This document shows positions 1 to 8,240 of a DNA stretch of 64,000 nt, piece after piece. The notes under the pieces were generated by a model. It made no database searches, was not told the origin of the DNA, and saw only the letters and a list, made by a program, of their open reading frames with translations. The first letter of the stretch is position 1. Each line of letters begins with the position of its first letter. The stretch is taken from contig JAGKSB010000003.1 in the NCBI GenBank assembly GCA_017942165.1, positions 223,879 to 287,878 of the forward strand. Reading direction: 5' to 3'. The position numbers were made by a program, and so were the translations under genes. Source of the stretch: Rhinopithecimicrobium faecis. Lineage in GTDB: Bacteria > Bacteroidota > Bacteroidia > Sphingobacteriales > Sphingobacteriaceae.

Positions 1-2366
1 TCTTTTGTGGGAATTAGAATATTACCTATCTTCTCGGGGCTGTCTCTATAGGCTTCTTGATAGCGTAGTTGAATGTCAAATATGCGCTCCTGTTCATAGA
101 ATTTCGATGCTGCCTGCCCACCGATGGTCATCGCTATGATGGCCTGCACGTCTGCGGTATTTATGCCGTAACGCGCCATTTTTGAATCGTGCAGCTGAAT
201 GCGTAACTCTGGAAGACCTATATTTCGGTAAATAGTAAGGTCTGTGATACCTGGAACTTCCGTAATAACATCGGAAACCTGCTCAGCCATTTTTTCTAAA
301 TCTGCTAAATCGTGACCGAAAATTTTTATTACAAGAGCTGATTTTACACCCGCTACATACTCTTCGACATTATCCTGGATAGGCTGACTAAAGGCGAATG
401 ATACGCCAGGGTAGCGTTGAAGACTAGCGCGCATTTGTGTCAGAAGGTCTTCTTTGGAAAGACCTTTATCCCATGTTTCCTGCGGCTTAAGCTGGATATT
501 AAATTCTATATTAAAGAATCCCGTAGGGTCGGTACCATCATTGGGGCGCCCCGTCTGCGTGAATATAAAGTCTATTTCCGAGAATTCTGCTCGCAGCATG
601 GTCTTCATCTCTTTTGTTAGACGTGTGGACTCTGTGAGGTTGACGGAGTTCGGAAGTGTAGCGCGCACATAAATAGCACCCTCATTTAACTTCGGAAGGA
701 ACTCTGAACCATAGTTTGAGAATTTTACCCCCGACACCAAGAGAACGCCTACAAAGATACCTAGGGTAAGCTTCTTGCGAGAAAAGCTTACCTGATATAA
801 TTTGTATACCGCCTGTTTAAAGAAACGCGCTATTTTATTATCACGTTCCACAATATTCTTTTGAAGCAAGTAGTTGCACATAACAGGCACATAAGTTAAG
901 CTCAATAGCAGTGACCCTATAAGGGCGTAACCTAGGGTGTATGCGAGTGGGGAAAACATTTTCCCCTCCACTTTTTCAAAAGAGAAAATGGGAAATAGCG
1001 CAACAATTAGAATCAAGAGGGCGAAAAAAATATACCGCGCCACAGATCCCGTAGCCTGCTTTATTAAACCCATCTTCGATGATTTATTAAAGGCTGTCAT
1101 CCCGAGTTGAGAGGCCCGCTTTTCTAGGGCGACGAACACATGCTCCACAATCACTAATGTTCCCTCCAGCAGGAGCCCAAAATCTAAGGAGCCTAAGGAT
1201 ATTAAGTTTGCAGGAACGCCCTGAATTTTGAGCATAATAATTGCAAATAGAAAGGATAGGGGAATAACGGAGGCTACGATAAATGTCGTCTTCCAATTGT
1301 AGAGAAATATAAATACAATTAGGGAAACCAGCACAATACCCTCCACAAGGTTGTGGCTTACCGTTCGCACGGTGGTATCTACAAGGGTACTGCGATCGAC
1401 GATGGGTTTAATCTGAATATTCGAGGGCAGGATACGGCTGTTGAGTTCCTCAATTTTTGATTTTAACTTCGCAATTACTTGAGCAGGGTCCTCCCCACGG
1501 AGCATCACCACAATTCCCTCTACGACATCATCCTGCTCATTATAGCCTACCTGTCCTAGGCGCGGTTTTGCCGTAATAGCTACCTCAGCGACATGCTTAA
1601 TAAGAATTGGTGTGCTTCCATTTTTCTGAATGAAGATATTTTCAATATCTTCTTTTTTATCTAATAGCCCTACACCACGGACTACATAAGCCTGCTTCCC
1701 TTGCTGAATAACATCACCACCGACATTGATATTTGAGTTTGAAACAGCCTCAAAAACCTCTAAAGCGCTGATATTGTAGGTGTGCAGCTGTGTGGGGTTT
1801 ATCTTTATTTCATAGATCTTCTCCTCCCCACCAAAGCTGACGACATCCGCCACCCCGGGTACGCCGAGCAACTCCCTTTCAATCACCCAATCTTGGGTGG
1901 CAGATAGCTCCTTAATAGGTAAGTCCGACTCAATAATGTAGCGGAATATCTCACCTGTAGCACCATAGGGCGGCTCAATACGTGCTTCAGCCTGCTCGGG
2001 AAGTGCGACATTGTTAAGCCTATTGCTGACATACTGCTGTGCATAGAAGTCATCTACTTCTTCTTCGAATTGTACCGTTACCACGGAAAGTCCAAATAAG
2101 GATATAGAGCGTACCTGCGATTTTTTAGGAATGGTATTTACAGCTCTGGAGATGGGCAGGGTAATGAATTTCTCAATCTCTTCTGCGGAGCGTCCCGGCC
2201 ATTGTGTGATTATTCGCGCTCGGGTGTTGGTGACATCTGGAAAAGCTTCAATGGGCGTATGCATATAAGCATAGCTACCATAGCCTAACAGGCCTAAGGT
2301 CGCTAAGAGTATAAAGAGGGAGTTCTTGAGCGAGAAGGAGACTATATTTTGAACAAATTTTTGCAT
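1..2366 (-). CDS. HME-family RND heavy-metal efflux pump (CzcA/CusA-like), partial
   Basis: Inner-membrane proton-driven transporter that, with the next two genes, would form a tripartite metal efflux complex across the envelope. My translation from the ATG at 2366 stays open to base 1, so the C-terminal third lies outside the window. The start (MQKFVQNIV, then a first membrane helix) and the periplasmic porter block (FPDVTN, QWPGRSAEEIE) are typical of the HME branch. The TM4 signature near residues 393-407 reads DFGLLLEGTLVIVEH, so the first Asp and the last Glu of the CzcA-type proton relay are kept, while the middle Asp is Glu. The ATG lies one base after the stop of the fusion-protein gene, so the two are translationally coupled. 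The metal cannot be read from sequence; the DFG signature favours divalent ions over Cu/Ag. Confidence 0.9.
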   Translation of the reverse strand, partial: MQKFVQNIVSFSLKNSLFILLATLGLLGYGSYAYMHTPIEAFPDVTNTRARIITQWPGRSAEEIEKFITLPISRAVNTIPKKSQVRSISLFGLSVVTVQFEEEVDDFYAQQYVSNRLNNVALPEQAEARIEPPYGATGEIFRYIIESDLPIKELSATQDWVIERELLGVPGVADVVSFGGEEKIYEIKINPTQLHTYNISALEVFEAVSNSNINVGGDVIQQGKQAYVVRGVGLLDKKEDIENIFIQKNGSTPILIKHVAEVAITAKPRLGQVGYNEQDDVVEGIVVMLRGEDPAQVIAKLKSKIEELNSRILPSNIQIKPIVDRSTLVDTTVRTVSHNLVEGIVLVSLIVFIFLYNWKTTFIVASVIPLSFLFAIIMLKIQGVPANLISLGSLDFGLLLEGTLVIVEHVFVALEKRASQLGMTAFNKSSKMGLIKQATGSVARYIFFALLILIVALFPIFSFEKVEGKMFSPLAYTLGYALIGSLLLSLTYVPVMCNYLLQKNIVERDNKIARFFKQAVYKLYQVSFSRKKLTLGIFVGVLLVSGVKFSNYGSEFLPKLNEGAIYVRATLPNSVNLTESTRLTKEMKTMLRAEFSEIDFIFTQTGRPNDGTDPTGFFNIEFNIQLKPQETWDKGLSKEDLLTQMRASLQRYPGVSFAFSQPIQDNVEEYVAGVKSALVIKIFGHDLADLEKMAEQVSDVITEVPGITDLTIYRNIGLPELRIQLHDSKMARYGINTADVQAIIAMTIGGQAASKFYEQERIFDIQLRYQEAYRDSPEKIGNILIPTK

Positions 2367-2367
2367 A

Positions 2368-3510
2368 TTAGTGAGAGTTCAGGGCTTCAAAAATTAAGAG
2401 TTCATTGGCGGAAATCAAGCGATCGCCGACTTCAAAGCCTTCTTTGACGTAGCTGTATTCATTGTTTTTATAGGCCGCTACTACAGCAATTTTCTCGATA
2501 TGGCAGTCATCTTTATAGCGCAGCACAAAATGCTTATTTTGATAGAATATTATATGGCTATTGGGAATGGCTATAAGTTCTTCCTGTGCATGTGGCGTGA
2601 GCAGTTGAATTTCTGCGCTCATGCCAGGCTTTAGTTTTAACGCCGTATTCGAAAGCACCACCTTCGCTTTGAGCACATGTTCATCTTGGTTGAAGACATT
2701 GGAGATCGCCGCTATTTTCCCGGAAAATGGACTGTCCGGAAAGGCTACTGTTTCCACCTGCACTTCAGCGCCGACTGTGACGGCATTTAGGTCACGCACG
2801 TGAATATTGACCATCACCCAAACTTCATGGAGGTTGGAAAGCACGAATATAGGCTCCTGTAGGGCTTCCAATGTCTGGCCTGGGCTAATGGATTTCTCCA
2901 CGATAAATCCATCTTTTGGTGCACGCACTTCAAAGATCCCTTGCGCGGGAAGCGCGTTGTAGAAGTTCGTATTTTTCGCTAGCTGCTTACCTGCTGCCTG
3001 TAAATTCTTTAAGGCTACCTGTGTTTCTTCGATCTCAGCCGCCGCAATTAATCCGTCTTCAAGCATGCTTTGCTGACGCTTCAGACGTTGCTGAACACCA
3101 ACCAGGGCGTTGCTATTTTGCTGCTGCTCCTGCGCTAAATCATGGATAGCGGTGGATTTAATGCTCGCTAGTAGCTGCCCCTTTTTAACATAGTCTCCTA
3201 AGTCTACATAGACTGCTTGGACAGCGCCCGAGAGCGTTGGCGAAATAGAAGCGACTTCATTTTCATTGTAGCTGACTTGCCCTACGAAGTTTAGCTGCTC
3301 CATTACGGGGCGTTTCTTCAAGCTTATAGTTTGTAGCAGGGGCTTAAACTCCGTAGGAAGGCAGAAGAGGCTGTCTGCTGCGGGGGCTTCCCGCTGCTTT
3401 AGGCCTCCTTGGCAACTGCAAACTGCAAGGAGGAATAGCGCAAAGCTAATTCCTTTACAGGCTTTTAAGAGATAGGTGAATTTTCCTGTTTTGGCGTTTA
3501 ATGGTAGCAT
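2368..3510 (-). CDS. Efflux RND periplasmic adaptor (membrane fusion) lipoprotein, CzcB/CusB-like
   Basis: 380-residue periplasmic adaptor joining the RND pump to the outer membrane channel. The N-terminus has a hydrophobic stretch followed by a lipobox-like LLAVC near residues 27-31, so it is probably a lipoprotein. A biotinyl-lipoyl/barrel-sandwich block (GAVQAVYVDLGDYVKKGQ, about residues 93-110) is interrupted by a Gln-rich coiled-coil hairpin (about 120-185) and followed by beta-barrel and membrane-proximal domains. This is the standard MFP order. It lies 33 bases after the TolC-like gene and 1 base before the RND gene, so all three are one operon. Confidence 0.92.
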   Translation of the reverse strand: MLPLNAKTGKFTYLLKACKGISFALFLLAVCSCQGGLKQREAPAADSLFCLPTEFKPLLQTISLKKRPVMEQLNFVGQVSYNENEVASISPTLSGAVQAVYVDLGDYVKKGQLLASIKSTAIHDLAQEQQQNSNALVGVQQRLKRQQSMLEDGLIAAAEIEETQVALKNLQAAGKQLAKNTNFYNALPAQGIFEVRAPKDGFIVEKSISPGQTLEALQEPIFVLSNLHEVWVMVNIHVRDLNAVTVGAEVQVETVAFPDSPFSGKIAAISNVFNQDEHVLKAKVVLSNTALKLKPGMSAEIQLLTPHAQEELIAIPNSHIIFYQNKHFVLRYKDDCHIEKIAVVAAYKNNEYSYVKEGFEVGDRLISANELLIFEALNSH

Positions 3511-3543
3511 AAATTATCAATATTATGGGGGCTAATGGCGTAC

Positions 3544-4824
3544 TTATAAAATGTCTTTTCCAATGGTAAACTGCAGCTCTTCTACTGTTTTTAGATATTC
3601 TTCTTGTGCAGTTAGCAGCGTACGTTGATGCGTGCTATAGGCTTGCATAAAATCTAGAAAAGCTAATAAGCTAAGGTTATTTGCTTGCAAGTTCTTGCTG
3701 TAGCTATGTAGGGTTTGCTGCATACGCAGTTGTAGCGCAGGATCCCAGCTTTCTAAGTGCGCTTGCTGCAGCGCAAGCCTGCTAATGGTGGCCGTAATTT
3801 CGTTGCTAAGCTGTTGCTGTAGCTTTTCTTTAAGCAGCTCCTTATGCTGTACCGCGAGGGTTGCCGCTTTAATAGCGCCCTTATTTCTATTGAATATCGG
3901 AAGCTCACTGCGCAGTGAGAGCCCTATAAAATCACGCATTATATTGCCACCACGGTCATAAGCAACCCCCAGCCTGAGGTCGGGTTTCGCTTCCGCACGC
4001 GCTATCGTTTCCTGCTGTTTGGCAATGGCTATTTCCTGATTTGCAAGCTGTAGGTCGGAGCGCTGTAGTAGGGCTTCATGGATATAGGCATCAGGGCGAT
4101 TTATGGGGATATACTGGTCTATTACTAGGAGGTTATTTAAGGTGATATCTTGATTCGCGGGTAGGTTAATAAGATTTTTCAGTGCCGTATAGCGGAGGAT
4201 CTTTCGGTTGGAGATTTCCTGTAGCTCAAACTTTATATGTTGATTTTCAGTTTTTATACGTAGGACATCTACCTCAGCGATATTTCCCGCTGCAGCTTGC
4301 TTTTCATAGGATTTTAGAAGCTCTTCCAGCAGCTGTACCTGTTCTTTGACAAGGGATTCTTCCGCTTGCGTTTGCTGAAGTTCCAGAAGCATAATGCGGA
4401 GCTCATACTTGAGGTTACGCAGGAGCTCTGCAAAATCTATTTCTGCAGACTGCAGCAGCAGGTCTTGGAGCTCGATACGTTTTTTTCTTTTTCCCGCAGT
4501 TTCTATCAGTTGCTCTACGGCGATAGAAATTTGCTGCCTTTGGCCGTAGGAGCCAATTAAAGAAGGGAGCTTTTCCGCTGTCTTATTGGAAAATAGATTA
4601 ATCTCCTCCACCGCAAATTCAGGGTTGGGCCAGTATGAAGCCTGTAATTTCAAGGCCTCGGCATGTTGAATTTTATAGCGTTCCGCGAGCAGGCTGAGGT
4701 TTTGTGTCAGAAAGATTTCCTCCACTTCCTTATTGGTAAGTTGTTGGCTCGAGAGACTTTTTTCTTGACAGGCTCCCTGTTGGTAGAGGCAATAAAATAA
4801 GAGGATAATAGCTAATTTCTTCAC
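3544..4824 (-). CDS. TolC-family outer membrane efflux protein (CzcC/CusC-like)
   Basis: 426-residue outer membrane channel component. A signal peptide (about residues 1-19) ends in GACQ. The rest is long amphipathic, Gln/Leu/Glu-rich helices repeated twice (about residues 30-215 and 230-420), as in OEP domains. The motif SLRSELPIFNRNKGAI near residue 305 is the usual OEP mid-repeat block. It is the first structural gene of the efflux operon. A TATCTTTG -7 box and a direct-repeat site (separate entries) lie between it and the kinase gene, so it can be expressed apart from the regulators. Confidence 0.92.
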   Translation of the reverse strand: MKKLAIILLFYCLYQQGACQEKSLSSQQLTNKEVEEIFLTQNLSLLAERYKIQHAEALKLQASYWPNPEFAVEEINLFSNKTAEKLPSLIGSYGQRQQISIAVEQLIETAGKRKKRIELQDLLLQSAEIDFAELLRNLKYELRIMLLELQQTQAEESLVKEQVQLLEELLKSYEKQAAAGNIAEVDVLRIKTENQHIKFELQEISNRKILRYTALKNLINLPANQDITLNNLLVIDQYIPINRPDAYIHEALLQRSDLQLANQEIAIAKQQETIARAEAKPDLRLGVAYDRGGNIMRDFIGLSLRSELPIFNRNKGAIKAATLAVQHKELLKEKLQQQLSNEITATISRLALQQAHLESWDPALQLRMQQTLHSYSKNLQANNLSLLAFLDFMQAYSTHQRTLLTAQEEYLKTVEELQFTIGKDIL

Positions 4825-4843
4825 AGCAGTTTTTATTTTACTG

Positions 4844-4851
4844 CAAAGATA
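4844..4851 (-). promoter_or_regulatory. Bacteroidota -7 promoter box for the efflux operon
   Basis: The minus strand reads TATCTTTG, matching the Bacteroidota TAnnTTTG -7 element, about 20 bases before the ATG at 4824. I see no TTTG -33 element at the usual spacing, which suits a promoter needing an activator. Confidence 0.55.
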
Positions 4852-4882
4852 GGGGGGGACTATTAAGGGGGTATTTAGGTTA

Positions 4883-4900
4883 GATTAGAATTTGATTAGA
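4883..4900 (-). promoter_or_regulatory. Direct-repeat candidate operator for the adjacent OmpR-type regulator
   Basis: Two perfect copies of TCTAATC (minus strand) start 11 bases apart, one helical turn, and end about 32 bases upstream of the -7 box of the efflux operon. OmpR/PhoB-family regulators typically bind such direct repeats, and a gene for one lies upstream in the same locus. Assigning this site to that regulator is inference. Confidence 0.5.
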
Positions 4901-4922
4901 GCTTCCTAATTCGGTGTTTCCG

Positions 4923-6311
4923 TTATTTACTGTAGATGGGAAACAGTAATTCTACGACGGTGCCTGTACCCTTGAAGGTATTGTTGCCCGCAGCTCTTTC
5001 CGTAGCTTTGTCTTTTATTAGGAGCTGGATATCGTACTGTTTACAGACATTTTTTGTGAGCGAGAGACCGATGCCTGACCCTTTGAATTGGCGGGCTTGT
5101 TTTCCGCGGTAGAAGGTGTCTGTTACATAGGGCAACTCATCCGCAGCAATACCTATACCCTGATCATAAATACTCACTTTTAACTGCTCAGCAACACGCT
5201 CAAATTGAATATGTATCGGTTTGTTATCACTATATTTCACGGCATTTTCCAGGATATTATAGCAGGCTAATTGCATGGGGGATTCCAACGCTTTCAGCAG
5301 CAGTAATGTCGGAGGAAGGGGGGGGAAGTCAACGGTGAAGGTCGCTTGAAAGAGTTGTTGGCAGCGATCCATGCAATCCCAGAGAAGCTCATCGACGCGT
5401 ACCGTTTGGAGTGGCTCCTGAGGCTTATTTGAGCCAGCCAGTAAGAGCATATTATTGATTATCTGGGTTAGAAAATCTATATGCGCTAAGACGGATAGTG
5501 TTACCTCTTGATATTCAGCAGGTGTTCTATCTTTTTGTGAAAATACTTCCATCTGTCCTCGGATTGCGGCGAGGGGCGTACGGAATTCATGCGATACATA
5601 GTTTACAAAATTATGCTGAATGCTAAAAGTGTCTGCCACTCGCGCCAGTAATTTATTGTACGTAATAAGCAATTCTTGGAGTTCGTCTTCAGCCTTAGCA
5701 ATGGCGATAGGCTCTTGGAGCTTGCTCAGCTCTTTATTGGAAACCTCCGCAATAATACGTCTTAAGGGTTTATAAGCGATAGAAGTCAGGTATTTGGAGA
5801 GTACAATAATCGAGATCCAGCCCACTAGTAGCACAATAATAAGGATCGCAAGGAGCAGCTCCATCTGACTTTGGAATAACTGGGAATCTTTTTTTATGAA
5901 AACCACAAAATCCCCCTGATTATCCTTATAGAAGAGGCCGAAGTAGAAGCTATCTTCCCCTTTAAAGAAGAGCTTTCCTTGCTTTTTAACTTTGGCTATA
6001 TAAGAGGCTAAAAGCGCGGTTTCGGACTTTAAGTCGCCATATTCTATTTGGTTCAGTTGATTGAAAATAGCTACCTGTGTGCTCTGTAGAAGTTCATCAA
6101 ACTGCGCTTTTACCAGTTGATGCTGCTGTTGCGGCTGTTCATCTTTCTCTAAGTAATAGATTGCAGTAAGTAGGGTAGTCTGTTGCAGATCTTTATACAG
6201 TGCATGCTGTGAGGTCTGATAAAATAGGGTATAGATAATTAAGGAGCAGCAGGCGAAGATAATTCCAAATACGAGGGAGGATATTACTGTTAAGCGTCTT
6301 CTTAAATTCAT
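4923..6311 (-). CDS. Sensor histidine kinase (CusS-like position)
   Basis: 462-residue membrane sensor kinase. TM1 is at about residues 10-30 and TM2 at about 150-170, enclosing a periplasmic sensor region of about 120 residues; a HAMP-like linker follows. The HisKA H-box is YVSHEFRTPLAAI (near residue 243). The N-box is NILENAVKYS, and the G-boxes are DQGIGI and GSGIGLSLT. It lies 27 bases after the response regulator and before the efflux genes, so it probably senses metal in the periplasm and controls the pump. No Met- or His-rich metal site is obvious. Confidence 0.93.
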   Translation of the reverse strand: MNLRRRLTVISSLVFGIIFACCSLIIYTLFYQTSQHALYKDLQQTTLLTAIYYLEKDEQPQQQHQLVKAQFDELLQSTQVAIFNQLNQIEYGDLKSETALLASYIAKVKKQGKLFFKGEDSFYFGLFYKDNQGDFVVFIKKDSQLFQSQMELLLAILIIVLLVGWISIIVLSKYLTSIAYKPLRRIIAEVSNKELSKLQEPIAIAKAEDELQELLITYNKLLARVADTFSIQHNFVNYVSHEFRTPLAAIRGQMEVFSQKDRTPAEYQEVTLSVLAHIDFLTQIINNMLLLAGSNKPQEPLQTVRVDELLWDCMDRCQQLFQATFTVDFPPLPPTLLLLKALESPMQLACYNILENAVKYSDNKPIHIQFERVAEQLKVSIYDQGIGIAADELPYVTDTFYRGKQARQFKGSGIGLSLTKNVCKQYDIQLLIKDKATERAAGNNTFKGTGTVVELLFPIYSK

Positions 6312-6338
6312 AGCTATTGAGTTTTAAATAATTCTTGC

Positions 6339-7010
6339 CTACCCTTTGAGCATATATCCTATCCCTTTTACCGTGTGGATATACTGTTGCTGTGACTCAT
6401 CTATTTTTGTGCGTAGATAAGAGATATAGACATCAACGACATTGGAGTTGGTGTCAAAGTTGAGCCCCCAGACGGCGAGTAAAATCTGCCTGCGTGTGAC
6501 CACCTTATTCTTATGCTCCACTAAGTAGCGCGCTAGTTTAAACTCTCTAGGTGATAGTTCAATCGGTCTTCCATCCTGAGTGAGGGTATACTGATCAAAG
6601 TTAAAGATTAAATTCCCTACAGAAAGGGAGTTATCTTCAAAATCTTGGTAGGAGCTACGTCGTTGGAGTGCTTTAAGGCGTGCTAGGAGCTCTTGAAAGT
6701 GAAAGGGTTTAACTAAGTAGTCATCCGCTCCAGCATCCAGCGCTTGAATCTTATCTACGGTATCCGATAGTGCGCTCAGTATTAATATGGGCACCCTATT
6801 TTTTTTATAACGCAGGAGGCGAGTCAATTGGATGCCATCGATTCCGGGCAGCATAATATCTATAATGAGGAGGTCAAAACTATGATCTTCCAAGCATAGG
6901 CGTGCTTCCTCCGCAGAAGGGCATAGCTGGATGGCATAGCCATTTTCCTGTAAACCCTTTACGATAAAATCTGAAATTCTGGTGTCGTCTTCGACTAGTA
7001 GTATCTGCAC
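6339..7010 (-). CDS. OmpR-family response regulator
   Basis: 223-residue two-component regulator. The receiver domain (1-120) has the acidic pair (VEDD), the phospho-acceptor Asp near residue 51 (LLIIDIMLPG) and the conserved Lys in DDYLVKPF near 101. The C-terminal winged helix (about 128-222) ends in the usual VKGIGYML. It is first in the minus-strand run regulator, kinase, TolC, MFP, RND, the arrangement of CusRS/CzcRS-type loci. Its likely target is the efflux operon downstream. Confidence 0.94.
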   Translation of the reverse strand: MQILLVEDDTRISDFIVKGLQENGYAIQLCPSAEEARLCLEDHSFDLLIIDIMLPGIDGIQLTRLLRYKKNRVPILILSALSDTVDKIQALDAGADDYLVKPFHFQELLARLKALQRRSSYQDFEDNSLSVGNLIFNFDQYTLTQDGRPIELSPREFKLARYLVEHKNKVVTRRQILLAVWGLNFDTNSNVVDVYISYLRTKIDESQQQYIHTVKGIGYMLKG

Positions 7011-7034
7011 AGCATTGACTTTTTTTAAAGATAT

Positions 7035-7073
7035 AAAAAAAGCGGCTGTTTAACTAAGTTAAACAGCCGCTTT
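7035..7073 (-). terminator. Rho-independent terminator of queE
   Basis: A near-perfect inverted repeat with 17-base arms (7039-7055 and 7057-7073), core AGCGGCTGTTTAACT, is followed on the minus strand by a T run. It lies just after the queE stop. Confidence 0.85.
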
Positions 7074-7106
7074 ATAGCGTTAGTTTATGTGCTATGAAAG
7101 CAATTA

Positions 7107-7730
7107 CTAAGGAATATTTAAAAATTTGTGCGTCTGCAGAGAAATTTCCCACTGCGGATTTTCCATGACATAATCAACAATTAGTGGCGTCATTTCTGAA
7201 GCTTTAGACCACTCTGGCTGTAGATATAGTTTGCAAGATGGCGGAACTAAAGCCGCATGCTCCTCGGCCCATTTCAAGTCAGATTTATTAAAGACGATTA
7301 CCTTTAACTCTCCTGCAGCAGCAAGCACATCAGGGCGTGGTGCCTTGAATTTCTTAGGGCTTAAGCAAACCCAATCCCAGGATCCGGACATCGGGTAGGC
7401 TCCTGAAGTTTCAATAAAGGTCTTGATGCCCGCTGCCTGTAGGCCTTGCGTCAAGTAGTCTAAATTGTAAATTAGAGGCTCCCCACCGGTAATCACTACG
7501 GTCTTTGCAGGGTATTTCTTTGCATGCTCAATAATCGTATCGGCAGCCGTCAGTGGATGGATGGAAGCATCCCAGCTTTCTTTAACGTCACACCAATGGC
7601 AGCCCACATCGCAGCCACCTAAGCGAATAAAATAAGCAGCTTTTCCTGTGTGATAACCTTCTCCTTGAATGGTGTAAAATTCCTCCATCAAAGGTAATAA
7701 TGTTCCGTCTTCGGGTACTTGAAGTGACAT
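7107..7730 (-). CDS. queE: 7-carboxy-7-deazaguanine synthase
   Basis: 207-residue radical SAM enzyme that converts 6-carboxytetrahydropterin to 7-carboxy-7-deazaguanine in queuosine biosynthesis. The N-terminus has the QueE signature EEFYTIQGEG. The [4Fe-4S] motif is the radical SAM CX3CX2C (CDVGCHWC, residues 40-47), followed by DVKESW. The GGEPL motif is near residue 81, and an ETSG segment follows. Length and motifs fit the family. No other que genes are adjacent. Confidence 0.95.
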   Translation of the reverse strand: MSLQVPEDGTLLPLMEEFYTIQGEGYHTGKAAYFIRLGGCDVGCHWCDVKESWDASIHPLTAADTIIEHAKKYPAKTVVITGGEPLIYNLDYLTQGLQAAGIKTFIETSGAYPMSGSWDWVCLSPKKFKAPRPDVLAAAGELKVIVFNKSDLKWAEEHAALVPPSCKLYLQPEWSKASEMTPLIVDYVMENPQWEISLQTHKFLNIP

Positions 7731-7749
7731 GTAAATAATTTTGAGACTG

Positions 7750-7757
7750 CAAAGTTA
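7750..7757 (-). promoter_or_regulatory. -7 promoter box for queE
   Basis: The minus strand reads TAACTTTG, a good TAnnTTTG match, 20 bases before the queE ATG. No clear -33 element is visible. Confidence 0.5.
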
Positions 7758-7800
7758 GTTAAAATTTAGGGATTTTAGCTATCTTCAAGAAAATTACAGT

Positions 7801-8238
7801 ATGTATCTAAAAAGTATACTTCTCGCATTCAGCCTCTTTCTAGGGGCTACATCCCTTTGGGCGCAGGAGGCTCAAGCAACGTTAACGTTGACAATTACAG
7901 GGGTCAAATCCACGAAAGGAAATCTTTGCATTGCGCTTTACAATAGTAAAGAGACCTTCCTAGATACCAAAAAAGTATTTAAGACGGTTGATCTCCCCTT
8001 AAAAGGGTTGGATCTTTCCAAAATAAAAATTGCCGATATTCCTTATGGTACCTATTCAATTGCCGTCTTTGTGGATGGGAATACGAATAAAAAGTTAGAC
8101 ACGAATTTTCTCGGAATCCCAAAGGAAGCCTATGGTTTTTCTGCAGCGAAGTTGCCGAAATTCCGTGCTCCAACGTTTGAGGAGGTAGCCTTTCCTGTAA
8201 AGACTAAAGAAAAGCATCTTACAATAACCGTTAAATAG
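7801..8238 (+). CDS. DUF2141-family secreted protein
   Basis: 145-residue exported protein with a signal peptide (residues 1-21, ending SLWAQ). The rest has DUF2141 character: LTLTITGVKSTKGNLCIALYNSKE near the start of the mature protein, the core DIPYGTYSIAVFVDGNTNKKLDTNFLG (about 80-106), and a beta-rich end. The role of DUF2141 proteins is unknown; the fold is thought to be beta-sandwich-like. It is convergent with crtY, with only two bases between the stops and no terminator. DUF2141 genes often lie near carotenoid genes in Bacteroidota, but the link is inference. Confidence 0.8.
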   Translation: MYLKSILLAFSLFLGATSLWAQEAQATLTLTITGVKSTKGNLCIALYNSKETFLDTKKVFKTVDLPLKGLDLSKIKIADIPYGTYSIAVFVDGNTNKKLDTNFLGIPKEAYGFSAAKLPKFRAPTFEEVAFPVKTKEKHLTITVK

Positions 8239-8240
8239 CC

